A stretch of 64,000 nt of DNA, taken from contig CANSYW010000004.1 in NCBI GenBank assembly GCA_947651395.1, forward strand, positions 1 to 64,000, read 5' to 3'. Numbering within the stretch: position 1 is the first letter of the stretch; each line of letters opens with the position of its first letter. The translations under genes and the position numbers were made by a program. This document shows positions 39,841 to 48,439 of the stretch, piece by piece. Source of the DNA: an uncultured Pseudoflavonifractor sp. (GTDB taxonomy: Bacteria > Bacillota > Clostridia > Oscillospirales > Oscillospiraceae). The notes beneath the pieces were generated by a model, which had not been told where the DNA came from, did not search any database, and saw only the letters and a program-made list of their open reading frames with translations.

Positions 39841-41808
39841 GTGACGGTCATGTCCATGCAGGAGGCCGTGGAGCACTATCAAAGAGCCCTCAGGCTGGGC
39901 AAAAAATGCTATAAGGAGCTGACGGCCCACGGCAGTTACCCCTATCTGCCCGCCCTGGAGGATCGGCTGGGCGGGCCCAGTATGGCGGGGGTCGCCGACC
40001 TGGGGGTGATGGAGATCCCCATGGAGGACGTGATCGGCACCCGTACCGACGCCCGGAGGAACGCCTTTGCCGCCAATTTCATGCCGCTTCTGGGGCCCGA
40101 TACGGAGTTTGCCGCCAAGTGGGTGCGCCTGTGCGACGACCATCTGGGGGAGGCGGGGATCACAGACCCCATCCGCTGTGTAGAGTATCTGGGCCGGTTT
40201 TACGTTCAGGAGGGCAACAAGCGCTGCAGCGTACTCAAAAGCTTTGGGGCGGCCACGGTCAGCGCCTATGTTACCCGGATCCTGCCGCTGTGGAGCGAGG
40301 ATCCGGAGATCGTGGCCTATTATGAGTTCCTTCATTTTTATGACTGCGCCCACATCTATCAGATCCGCTTCGACCGCCCGGGGCAGTACTCCAAGCTCCA
40401 GGCGGCCCTTGGGTTTGAGTCGGAGCATGTCTGGAGCGAGGCGGAGCGGCAGAGCTTTCTGGCGGGCTTTGCCCGCTTTCAGGCGGTTTTCGCCCGCAGG
40501 CACGGGGAGGAGCTGGGTCTCTCCGTCTCCGACGCTCTGCTGGTGTGGCTGAAGGTCTATCCCTTCCAGCTGCTGCGGGAGCTGAGCGAGGGGGAGCTGA
40601 CCAGGACCCTGGCGGCGGTGTGGCCCGATGTGGTCACCGATGTCCAGCCCGATCCCATCACGGTGGATACCCTTCCCGTGGAGCCGGACAAGGGCATCAA
40701 GGGGCTGCTGGCCGGCGTGGGGCGGCCCAGCCATCTGCAGGTGGCCTTTGTCTACTCCCACGCCCCGCTGAACAGCCACTGGGTGCTGGGTCACGACCAG
40801 GGCCGGAGATATATGGAGGCCGCCATGGAGGGCAGGGTGAGCACCAAGACCTATTGGCCTGAGGAAGATGACGACACCGACGAGGGACTGATGGAGGTGG
40901 CTATCGCCCAGGGAGCCCAGGTGCTGTTTGCCACCGCGCCCCAGCAGATTGGCGCCTGCCGGAGGATGGCGGCGGCCCACCCGGAGGTGAAGCTGCTCAA
41001 CTGCTCTCTCTTTATGCCCTATACCGGGGTGCGCACCTACTACAGCCGCATCTATGAGGCCAAATTCCTCTCCGGGGTGGCGGCGGGAGCCCTGTGCCGG
41101 GGGGAGGATATCGGCTACATTGCCAGCTATCCTATTTTCGGCGTTCCTGCGGGTATCAACGCCTTTGCCCTGGGGGCCACCCTCACCTGTCCCGGGGTCA
41201 AGGTGCGTCTGCGCTGGTCCTGCTGCGACCCGGAGGCGCTCAAGCGCTTTGATGAGGAGGGGGTGCGGCTGGTGTCCAACCGGGACGTGCCCACTCCCAG
41301 CCAGTATCAGGCCCAGTGGGGATTGAGCCGGCTGCGGGAGGATGGAAGCCGGGAACCCCTGCTCTCCCCTTTCTGGAACTGGGGCATCTTCTATGAGCAG
41401 GTGGTGGGAAGCATTCTGGACGGCGGCTGGGACATGGCGGGCAGCCATGGAAAGGGCCAGGCCATCAACTATTGGTGGGGGATCCAGAGCGGCGTGGTGG
41501 GAATGCGCTGTGCCCCCACGCTTCCCGAGGGGGCCCGCCGGCTGGTGGAGATCATGGAGCGGGAGGTCCGGGAGGGGGCGGTGGATCCCTTCCGCCGGGT
41601 CATCCGGGACAACACCGGAAAAGAGCGCAGCGACGGGGAGCGGTGGTTTTCTCCGGAGGAGATCCTGAAGATGGATTGGCTGTGTGAGAATGTGGAGGGA
41701 GAGATCCCGCCCTTTGAGACCATCATTCCCGCCGCCCGGGGGATGGTACGCCTTCAGGGCGTTTATCGGGAGGAGATCCCGCCTGAGAAGGAGGGGGTGT
41801 TGTTGTGA
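39841..41808 (+). CDS. Fusion of a ParB-like N-terminal domain with a BMP-family periplasmic-binding-protein domain
   Basis: N-terminal VEYLGRFYVQEGNKRCSVLKSFGAATVSAYVTR; C-terminal BMP fold (LQVAFVYSHAPLNSHWVLGHDQGRRYMEAAM; GAQVLFATAPQQ); no signal peptide. Confidence 0.7.
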   Translation: MTVMSMQEAVEHYQRALRLGKKCYKELTAHGSYPYLPALEDRLGGPSMAGVADLGVMEIPMEDVIGTRTDARRNAFAANFMPLLGPDTEFAAKWVRLCDDHLGEAGITDPIRCVEYLGRFYVQEGNKRCSVLKSFGAATVSAYVTRILPLWSEDPEIVAYYEFLHFYDCAHIYQIRFDRPGQYSKLQAALGFESEHVWSEAERQSFLAGFARFQAVFARRHGEELGLSVSDALLVWLKVYPFQLLRELSEGELTRTLAAVWPDVVTDVQPDPITVDTLPVEPDKGIKGLLAGVGRPSHLQVAFVYSHAPLNSHWVLGHDQGRRYMEAAMEGRVSTKTYWPEEDDDTDEGLMEVAIAQGAQVLFATAPQQIGACRRMAAAHPEVKLLNCSLFMPYTGVRTYYSRIYEAKFLSGVAAGALCRGEDIGYIASYPIFGVPAGINAFALGATLTCPGVKVRLRWSCCDPEALKRFDEEGVRLVSNRDVPTPSQYQAQWGLSRLREDGSREPLLSPFWNWGIFYEQVVGSILDGGWDMAGSHGKGQAINYWWGIQSGVVGMRCAPTLPEGARRLVEIMEREVREGAVDPFRRVIRDNTGKERSDGERWFSPEEILKMDWLCENVEGEIPPFETIIPAARGMVRLQGVYREEIPPEKEGVLL

Positions 41809-42425
41809 AGATCCTCTGTCTGTCCGATGAGGAGTGCCCCGCCCTCTGGGGGAATTACCGCCCGGAGCTTCTGGAGGGGGTGGAGCTCATGATCTCCTGC
41901 GGAGATCTGGATCCGGAGTATCTCTCCTTCCTGGTCACCATGGCGGGAGTGCCCCTGCTCTATGTCCACGGCAACCACGACGAGCGCTATGCCCGCACCC
42001 CACCCGAGGGCTGCGACTGTATCGACGGAAAAGTGGTCACGGTAAATGGCCTTCGCATCGCGGGGCTGGGCGGCTCCCGCAGGTATAAGCCCGGGCCCCA
42101 CCGCTACACGGAGGGGGAGATGGCCCTCCGGGCGGCCAGGCTCCTCCCCGGGGCGCTGCGGCGGGGCGGGGTGGATCTGCTGGTCACCCATGCCGCCCCC
42201 AGGGGCTATGGGGACGGAGAGGACTATGCCCACCAGGGGTTTGAGACCTTCAACCGGCTTTTGGAGCTGTGGAAGCCCTCCCACCTGGTGCACGGCCACG
42301 TCCATCTGAATTACGGGCCCAATCTTCCCCGGCAGCACCAGTGCGGAGATACGACGGTTCTCAACGCCTTTGGACGATATCTGCTGGATATTGAGCCAAA
42401 GGGATTGACAAGCCGGAAAAAATAA
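41805..42425 (+). CDS. Metallophosphoesterase
   Basis: ISCGDLDPEYL, VHGNHDER, LLVTHAAPRG, HGHVHL. Confidence 0.88.
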   Translation: MKILCLSDEECPALWGNYRPELLEGVELMISCGDLDPEYLSFLVTMAGVPLLYVHGNHDERYARTPPEGCDCIDGKVVTVNGLRIAGLGGSRRYKPGPHRYTEGEMALRAARLLPGALRRGGVDLLVTHAAPRGYGDGEDYAHQGFETFNRLLELWKPSHLVHGHVHLNYGPNLPRQHQCGDTTVLNAFGRYLLDIEPKGLTSRKK

Positions 42426-42441
42426 GTTATATATGTTATAA

Positions 42442-42537
42442 ACAAAGGGAGTAGCCTGCACGGAAAGTCCGTGTTCGCGGAGTCGTCAATACGGCCGTTT
42501 GGCCCGGCTGCGTGATGAAAAGGCGAGACTTTGCTGT
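42442..42537 (+). promoter_or_regulatory. Candidate yybP-ykoY (Mn2+) riboswitch aptamer
   Basis: acaAAGGGAGTAGCctgc...AGTCGTCAATACGGcc...CGGCTGCGTGATGAaaaggcGAGACTTTGC, matching the recalled AAAGGGGAGUAGC / GUCGUCAAU / GACCUUUGC landmarks. Confidence 0.75.
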
Positions 42538-42566
42538 TATTTCGACAGCGAAGCCTCGCCTTTTTT
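42519..42566 (+). terminator. Riboswitch expression-platform terminator
   Basis: AGGCGAGaCTTTGCTGTtatttcgACAGCGAAGcCTCGCCTTTTTT; 5' arm overlaps the 3' strand of aptamer P1. Confidence 0.9.
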
Positions 42567-42613
42567 GGCCTGAAATGGGCAAACTACCCCTGGGAAACGG
42601 AGGGAGAGACGCT

Positions 42614-44242
42614 ATGACATTGGGAGGACTGGCCCTGTTTTTTGTCCGCCTTTTGGCCGGAACGGGTGTGTTCCTGGTGGGGGTGCACCTGCTCACAGCC
42701 AACATCGAGCAGCTTGCCACCGGGAAACTGAAGGAGCTGTTCGGAAAGACCGCCGACAAGCGGCTGGTGAATGTGGGCGTGGGCGCCGCGGCCACAGCCC
42801 TCATCCAGAGCTCCGGGGTGACCACGGTGCTCATTGTGGGCTTTGTCAACGTGGGGGTGATGAACCTCTACCAGGCGGCGGCCATGATCATGGGCGCCAA
42901 CATCGGCACTACCGTCACCGCCCAGATCGCCGCCCTGAGCGCCTTTCCCATCACCACTTACATCCAGGTCCTGGTGTTTGTGGGCATCATGCTCAGTATG
43001 ATCGGGAAGGAGGACACCCAGAAGAAGCTGGGCCTTCTTCTGGCGGGTCTGGGATTGATCTTTATCGGACTGGCCCTGATGTCGGATGCCATGAAGGCCG
43101 ACCGGGACGCCATCCAGAGCCTGTTCACGGTGGTGCGCAATCCGCTGCTGCTGTTTTTCATCGGGATCTTCCTCACCGCCCTGGTGCAGTCCAGCTCAGC
43201 CACCACCTCCATCATCATCGCCATGTCGGTGGCGGGACTCACCGTGGGCACCGGGGGCAACGAGGTGCTCTACATCATTCTGGGCACCAACATCGGCTCC
43301 TGCGTTACGGCCCTGATGAGCTCCTTTACCGCCGGGGCCAACGCCCGGCGGGCAAGCTTCATCCACCTGATGTTCAACACCCTGGGCTCGGGGATCTTTT
43401 TCCTGGTTCTGGCGTTCTGGCCGGGATTCATGGCGAGTACCTTCGGCCGGTGGTTCCCAGAGACCGCTACCCAGATCGCCATGTTTCACACCTTCTTCAA
43501 TGTCACCTGTACGGTGCTGTTCCTGCCGCTGTGCGGCTGGTTTGTCCGGGTGTCGGAGCAGCTGATCCGGGAGCGGGAGGTCCGGGAGGAGCCCCAGGAG
43601 ACCTACCTGGACGAGCGTATGCTGGCCTCCACCTCTCTGGCCATTTCCCAATTGGAAAAGGAGATGGTTCGCCTGTCCGACACGGCCATGGAGGCCTTTC
43701 GGACAGGCTACCGGTCTTTCCAGGACAGGGACAAGGAGCTTATTGCCCCCACACAAAAACTGATCGACCGGGCGGGGGGCGTCGAGCAGGCTGTGGTCAA
43801 CTACCTGATCCGTCTGGCCGCCCAGAGCAAGCTCTCCGACGAGCGGGATATCTCCCGGCTCCACGGGAGTCTGGCGGATATTATGCGTATCGCGGAGATC
43901 GCCGACAACCTGACCAAGTATACCCGTGCCTCCGTGGACAGGAACCTGGACTTTTCTCAAAGCGTGCGCCAAGAGCTGGATGGAATGACGCAGCGGGTGG
44001 AGGAGCTCTACGGCCTGACCAGGCGGGTAATGGTGGAAAAGGATGCGGGCCTGCTGGGTGAGGTGGATCGGGTGGAAAATGACGTCGACACCCTGCGCAA
44101 ACGGCTCATTGAAAGCCACATTGAGCGGCTCAACCAGGGCGCGTGCAGTGCCGCCTCCAGCGGAGTGTTCATCAACCTGGTGTCCAATCTGGAGCGTTTG
44201 GGAGACCACCTGACCTACATTGCCCACAGCACAGTGGAATAA
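42614..44242 (+). CDS. Na/Pi cotransporter family protein with PhoU-like C-terminus
   Basis: QSSGVTTVLIVGFVNVGVM, IMGANIGTTVTAQIAAL and VQSSSATTSIIIAMSVAG repeats; C-terminal helical PhoU-like domain; ATG at 42614 with GGAGG. Confidence 0.9.
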   Translation: MTLGGLALFFVRLLAGTGVFLVGVHLLTANIEQLATGKLKELFGKTADKRLVNVGVGAAATALIQSSGVTTVLIVGFVNVGVMNLYQAAAMIMGANIGTTVTAQIAALSAFPITTYIQVLVFVGIMLSMIGKEDTQKKLGLLLAGLGLIFIGLALMSDAMKADRDAIQSLFTVVRNPLLLFFIGIFLTALVQSSSATTSIIIAMSVAGLTVGTGGNEVLYIILGTNIGSCVTALMSSFTAGANARRASFIHLMFNTLGSGIFFLVLAFWPGFMASTFGRWFPETATQIAMFHTFFNVTCTVLFLPLCGWFVRVSEQLIREREVREEPQETYLDERMLASTSLAISQLEKEMVRLSDTAMEAFRTGYRSFQDRDKELIAPTQKLIDRAGGVEQAVVNYLIRLAAQSKLSDERDISRLHGSLADIMRIAEIADNLTKYTRASVDRNLDFSQSVRQELDGMTQRVEELYGLTRRVMVEKDAGLLGEVDRVENDVDTLRKRLIESHIERLNQGACSAASSGVFINLVSNLERLGDHLTYIAHSTVE

Positions 44243-44249
44243 ATGATGG

Positions 44250-44291
44250 AAAAAGAGGGACACAGGACAGAGATCCTGTGTCCCTCTTTTT
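44250..44291. terminator. Bidirectional terminator
   Basis: AAAAAGAGGGACACAGGAcagagaTCCTGTGTCCCTCTTTTT. Confidence 0.92.
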
Positions 44292-44299
44292 CAGTGGCC

Positions 44300-45379
44300 T
44301 CAGAGCTCCACGCAGGGGAGGGATATCTGGGTGAGAAGGCCGCCGTCGGGGGCGTTTTGGGCGTGGATGACGCCCCCGTGGGCCTTGACGATGCTGCCGC
44401 AGATGGCCAGGCCCAGGCCGGAGACCTTCCTTCCCCGGTCGGAGGTGTAGAGCGGCTCGAAGATCTGGCCCAACAGCTCCTGGGGCACCCCCACGCCGTT
44501 GTCCCGGAAGGAAAACAGGATCCGATCCTCCTGACGCTCACAGGTGAGCTCCAGCGCCAGGCGGGGGGCCTGGGCATGGTTGATGCTGTTGGAGATGAGG
44601 TTGCCGAAGAGCCGGCGCATATGCTCCCAGCTGCAGATGAGCTGGGCCCCGGGGTCGAGACACTCCACCCGGAAGGACACCCCTGCATCCTCCAGCTCGT
44701 CGCTGTACTCGTGCCGGAGGCGGCGGCACAGCTCCCCCGCCTCCATGAGCACCATGGGGGCGGCGTCCCGGAGCCCCACATCCAAATAGTCGTCGAACTC
44801 ATCCACCACCGCCTTCAGGTGGAGGGCTTTTTCATGGATAAGATCCAAATACTGCTCCTTGCGCTCCGGGGAGAGGCTGCCCGCGCGCAGACGCTCGGAA
44901 TAGCCCAGCACGGAGGTGAGCGGGGTCTTGATGTCGTGGGAGATGGAGGCGATGAGCCGCCGCTCGGCCTGCTCTTTGCGCGCGATGGTCTCCGTCAGCT
45001 CCACAAAGGCGTTTTGGAGCCGGCCGATCTCGTCGGAGCGGACGGTGCGCTCCGGGGCCTGGCCGGAGGCGGAATACTGCCGCATGGCCTTCCGCAGGCG
45101 GATGATGGGGGCGATGACCAGCAGAAAGAAGAGGATGGCGGCCACCGCCAGCACCAGCAGATTGAAAAGCAGCATGCTCAGGGCGGCGTACCGGGAGGCC
45201 ACCGCCGGGTCGGCGGCAGTGTAGATAGCCTGAAGCGCGTCCACAAAGTGGAGGGAGATCACACACCAGTCCAGCAGGGCCAAGGCCACCACAATGACGA
45301 TGAGCTTGCGGCTCAGCCGGCTGGAGAGCCAGCCCACGCCGGGGAAGCCGCTTTTGTTCTGTGCTTGCTGTGTATCCAT
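44300..45379 (-). CDS. Sensor histidine kinase
   Basis: Two TMs, HAMP, LIASISHDIKTPLTSVLGYSE, NLISNSINHA, FRDNGVGVP, GLGLAICGSIVKAHGG. Confidence 0.93.
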   Translation of the reverse strand: MDTQQAQNKSGFPGVGWLSSRLSRKLIVIVVALALLDWCVISLHFVDALQAIYTAADPAVASRYAALSMLLFNLLVLAVAAILFFLLVIAPIIRLRKAMRQYSASGQAPERTVRSDEIGRLQNAFVELTETIARKEQAERRLIASISHDIKTPLTSVLGYSERLRAGSLSPERKEQYLDLIHEKALHLKAVVDEFDDYLDVGLRDAAPMVLMEAGELCRRLRHEYSDELEDAGVSFRVECLDPGAQLICSWEHMRRLFGNLISNSINHAQAPRLALELTCERQEDRILFSFRDNGVGVPQELLGQIFEPLYTSDRGRKVSGLGLAICGSIVKAHGGVIHAQNAPDGGLLTQISLPCVEL

Positions 45380-45386
45380 GTCCCCT

Positions 45387-46097
45387 TCACTCCCCCTCGA
45401 TCAGGCCGCTCTGGGTGACGAACCGGTAGCCCTGGCCCCAGACGGTCTTGATGTAGCGCCACTCCGGATCCAATTTCAGGCGCAGATTTTTGATGTTGAT
45501 GGCCACGGCGCTCATGTCCCCGTACTCGGTCTGCCACACGTCCCGGTAGATGCGCTCCCGGGAGAGGGTCTGGCCCGCATGGGTCATGAGGTAGTGGAGC
45601 AGCTCCAGCTCCCGGGTGGACAGGGGGACGGGCACGCCGGCCCTGGTGACGGTGACGTTCTCCGCGTCCAGGCAGATCTCTCCGATTTGGATGACCCGGG
45701 AGGCGGGGGTGGAGGAGAGGATGCGCTCCTGGCGGCGCAGGTGGGCCTGGACGCGGGCGGAGAGCACCTCCAGCTCAAAGGGCTTGGTCAGGTAGTCGTC
45801 AGCCCCCAGTCCAAGGCCGGCGATGATATCCTGGGCGGAATCCTTGGCGCTCAAAAAGAGAATGGGGCACTCTACGCTGTCCCGGACGCGGCGGCAGACC
45901 TCAAGGCCGTCCATGCCCTTCATCATGATATCCAGCAGGATGAGCTCGAAGCTCTCCCCCTCCAGAATGGCGAGGGCCTCCTCGCCGGAGGCGGCGGTGG
46001 TGACGGAGAGACCCTGGTCGCTCAGCACGTCGGAGACCAGGAGGCGGATGGAGGCGTCGTCGTCCACCACAAGTATTTTAGCGCTCATTTGAGCCAC
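45387..46097 (-). CDS. OmpR/PhoB-family response regulator
   Basis: KILVVDDDASIRLLVSDVL, LILLDIMMKGMDG, winged-helix C-terminus TVWGQGYRF. Confidence 0.95.
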   Translation of the reverse strand: MAQMSAKILVVDDDASIRLLVSDVLSDQGLSVTTAASGEEALAILEGESFELILLDIMMKGMDGLEVCRRVRDSVECPILFLSAKDSAQDIIAGLGLGADDYLTKPFELEVLSARVQAHLRRQERILSSTPASRVIQIGEICLDAENVTVTRAGVPVPLSTRELELLHYLMTHAGQTLSRERIYRDVWQTEYGDMSAVAINIKNLRLKLDPEWRYIKTVWGQGYRFVTQSGLIEGE

Positions 46098-46139
46098 TCC
46101 CTTTCACTCTGAATCATACCATACCCAGGGCGAAAAATC

Positions 46140-46195
46140 CATGAAAAAGTATGAAAAGCCAAGGGCAGTCCCGTTCATGAAGAATTATGAGAAAG
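46140..46195. promoter_or_regulatory. Two direct-repeat operator candidates for the response regulator
   Basis: cATGAAAAAGTATGAAAAG (46140-46158) and cATGAAGAATTATGAGAAAG (46176-46195); half-sites 10 nt apart. Confidence 0.6.
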
Positions 46196-46207
46196 GCCCC
46201 CAAACCA

Positions 46208-46237
46208 TTGACTTTTGGGCCTGGAAAAAACTAAGAT
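46208..46237 (+). promoter_or_regulatory. Promoter TTGACT-18-TAAGAT for the MMPL gene
   Basis: Boxes and spacing upstream of CDS 46298. Confidence 0.55.
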
Positions 46238-46238
46238 A

Positions 46239-46267
46239 GGGGCGTCCCCGCAAAGAGGGGACGCCCC
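46239..46267 (+). other. Perfect inverted repeat in the MMPL 5' UTR
   Basis: GGGGCGTCCCC-gcaaaga-GGGGACGCCCC; no T-run. Confidence 0.6.
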
Positions 46268-46297
46268 GCTTAACAGGGACTGACTATTCCCCGGAAG

Positions 46298-48439
46298 GTG
46301 ATCGAATTGCTGGAAAAAATCGCCCACAAGCTGACGAGAAGACCCAAACTGGTGGTGACCATTGCCGTAGCGCTGCTCATTCCCAGTATCCTGGGCTATT
46401 TCGGAACGCGGGTCAATTACGACATCCTGACCTACCTGCCCCAGGAGCTGGACTCGGTAAAGGGGGAGGCCCTTTTGGAGGAGCCCTTCCAGATGGCGGC
46501 CACCACCATGCTCATTGTGGAGGATATGCCGCCCCAGTACACCAACCAGCTGCTGGAACAGGTGAAGGAAGTCCCCGGCGTTAGCGGGGCCATCTGGATC
46601 TCCAATATGGCCGGGATCCAGATTCCCCAGGAGATGATCCCCGCCGAGGTGCGGGATGTGTTCTTCTCGGGAAAGGCCACCATGATGATCGTCCAGTACG
46701 ACCAGGCCGGCGCCTCGGAATCCACCATGAACGCTATCGCCCAGGTGCGCCGGCTGTGCAATGAGAAGTGCTTCCTGGCCGGCTTTTCCGTGTTTATCAA
46801 GGACACCAAGGATCTGGTCATCAAGGAGATGCCGCTGTATGTGGTCATGGCGGTGATCCTGTCCATGGTGGCCATGTGCCTGATGATGGACTCCTGGCTC
46901 CTCCCCGTAGCTCTGCTGCTCAGCATCGGCCTGGCGGTGATCTATAACTTTGGCACCAACATCATGTTTGGCGAGATCTCCTTTATTACCCAGGCAATTG
47001 CCGCGGTGCTGCAGCTGGGCGTTACCATGGACTACTCCATCTTCCTCTATGACCGGTACATAGAGGAGCTGCACAACTACGAGGACAAGCGGGACGCCAT
47101 GGCCACCGCCATCGTGGCCGCGTTCAAGTCCCTCTCCGGCTCCTCTCTTACCACCATCGCCGGCTTTCTGGCCCTGTGCTTCATGCGCCTGACCCTGGGC
47201 AAGGACATCGGCTTTGTCATGGCCAAGGGCGTGGTGCTGGGGGTGGCCACGGTGGTGCTGGTGCTGCCCGCCATCCTCCTGCAGATGGATAGAGGCATCC
47301 AGCGCTTCCGCCATCCCTGCCTCAAGCCCAAAATGGCGGGGGTCAACGCCTTCATCGTCCGGCACCGGAAGGGCTTTGTGATCCTGTTTTTGGCGCTGTT
47401 CATCCCGGCGGTATACGCCAACAACCATGTGGAGATGTACTACAAGCTGGACGAGTCCCTGCCCCAGGATATGCCCTCCATTGTCTCCACCAACAAGCTC
47501 AAGGACGACTTTGATATGGCCTCCAGCCACTTTGTTGTCATGGAGGACGACCTGAGCCACAACGAGATGCTCCGGCTCATCGACGAGATCGAGGCGGTGC
47601 CCGGCATCACCAGCGTGGCGGCCTACGACAAATTTCTCCCCGCGGGCATCCCGGATTTCTTTATCCCCGACGCCGTCAAGGATATCTGCAAAAAAGACGG
47701 ATATCAAATGATGATGATCAACTCCTCCTACGTCACCGCCTCCGATGAGGTGGCCGCCCAGCTGGAGACGCTGAAGGATATCCTCCATACCCACGACCCC
47801 AACGCCTACATTACCGGCGAGGCCGCCCTTACGGCAGACCTCATCACCGTCACGGACGTGGACTTCAAGGTCACAAGCTACCTGTCCATCCTGGCCATTC
47901 TGATTTTGGTGGCCATCACCTTTAAATCCATCGCCGTGCCTATTCTGCTGGTGGCCACCATCGAGCTGGCCATCTTCATCAACCAGGGCATCCCCTACTT
48001 TACCGGCAGCGTGGTGGCCTTTGTGGCGCCCACAGTCATCGGCTGCGTCCAGCTGGGCGCCACGGTGGACTACGCCATTCTGATGACCACCCGGTTCCAG
48101 GAGGAGCTGCAAAAGGGCCATGACAGGCTGGAGGCCATCCAGCGCGCCGCCACCTCGGCAGACACCTCCATCCTCACCTCCGCGCTGGTGTTCTTCTGCG
48201 CCACCATCGGCGTGGCGGCGGTGTCCACCATGGACATCGTGAAGGCCATCTGCATGATGCTCTCCAGGGGCGCCATCATCTCCGCCTTTGTAAGTATTTT
48301 CATTTTGCCCTCGGTGCTGTGCGTCTTTGAGCCGCTGATCCATAAGACCACCCTCCACTGGCGCACGCCCAAGCCCCCCAGGGAGAAAAAAGTCCCGGCC
48401 CTGCAAGCTGTCCAAGGAAAGGAGTCCGATCCCCAATGA
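46298..48439 (+). CDS. MMPL/RND-family transporter
   Basis: Two 6-TM halves with large loops; LGVTMDYSIFLYDRY and LGATVDYAILMTTRF motifs. Confidence 0.9.
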   Translation: MIELLEKIAHKLTRRPKLVVTIAVALLIPSILGYFGTRVNYDILTYLPQELDSVKGEALLEEPFQMAATTMLIVEDMPPQYTNQLLEQVKEVPGVSGAIWISNMAGIQIPQEMIPAEVRDVFFSGKATMMIVQYDQAGASESTMNAIAQVRRLCNEKCFLAGFSVFIKDTKDLVIKEMPLYVVMAVILSMVAMCLMMDSWLLPVALLLSIGLAVIYNFGTNIMFGEISFITQAIAAVLQLGVTMDYSIFLYDRYIEELHNYEDKRDAMATAIVAAFKSLSGSSLTTIAGFLALCFMRLTLGKDIGFVMAKGVVLGVATVVLVLPAILLQMDRGIQRFRHPCLKPKMAGVNAFIVRHRKGFVILFLALFIPAVYANNHVEMYYKLDESLPQDMPSIVSTNKLKDDFDMASSHFVVMEDDLSHNEMLRLIDEIEAVPGITSVAAYDKFLPAGIPDFFIPDAVKDICKKDGYQMMMINSSYVTASDEVAAQLETLKDILHTHDPNAYITGEAALTADLITVTDVDFKVTSYLSILAILILVAITFKSIAVPILLVATIELAIFINQGIPYFTGSVVAFVAPTVIGCVQLGATVDYAILMTTRFQEELQKGHDRLEAIQRAATSADTSILTSALVFFCATIGVAAVSTMDIVKAICMMLSRGAIISAFVSIFILPSVLCVFEPLIHKTTLHWRTPKPPREKKVPALQAVQGKESDPQ

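Noticed and set aside
38839-41448. 869-aa minus-strand ORF over the nucleotidyltransferase and BMP fusion
   Set aside because: Antisense shadow of two supported genes, no RBS or motif support.
42436-42849. 137-aa minus-strand ORF over the riboswitch region
   Set aside because: Conserved aptamer landmarks and a perfect terminator on the plus strand explain the region better.
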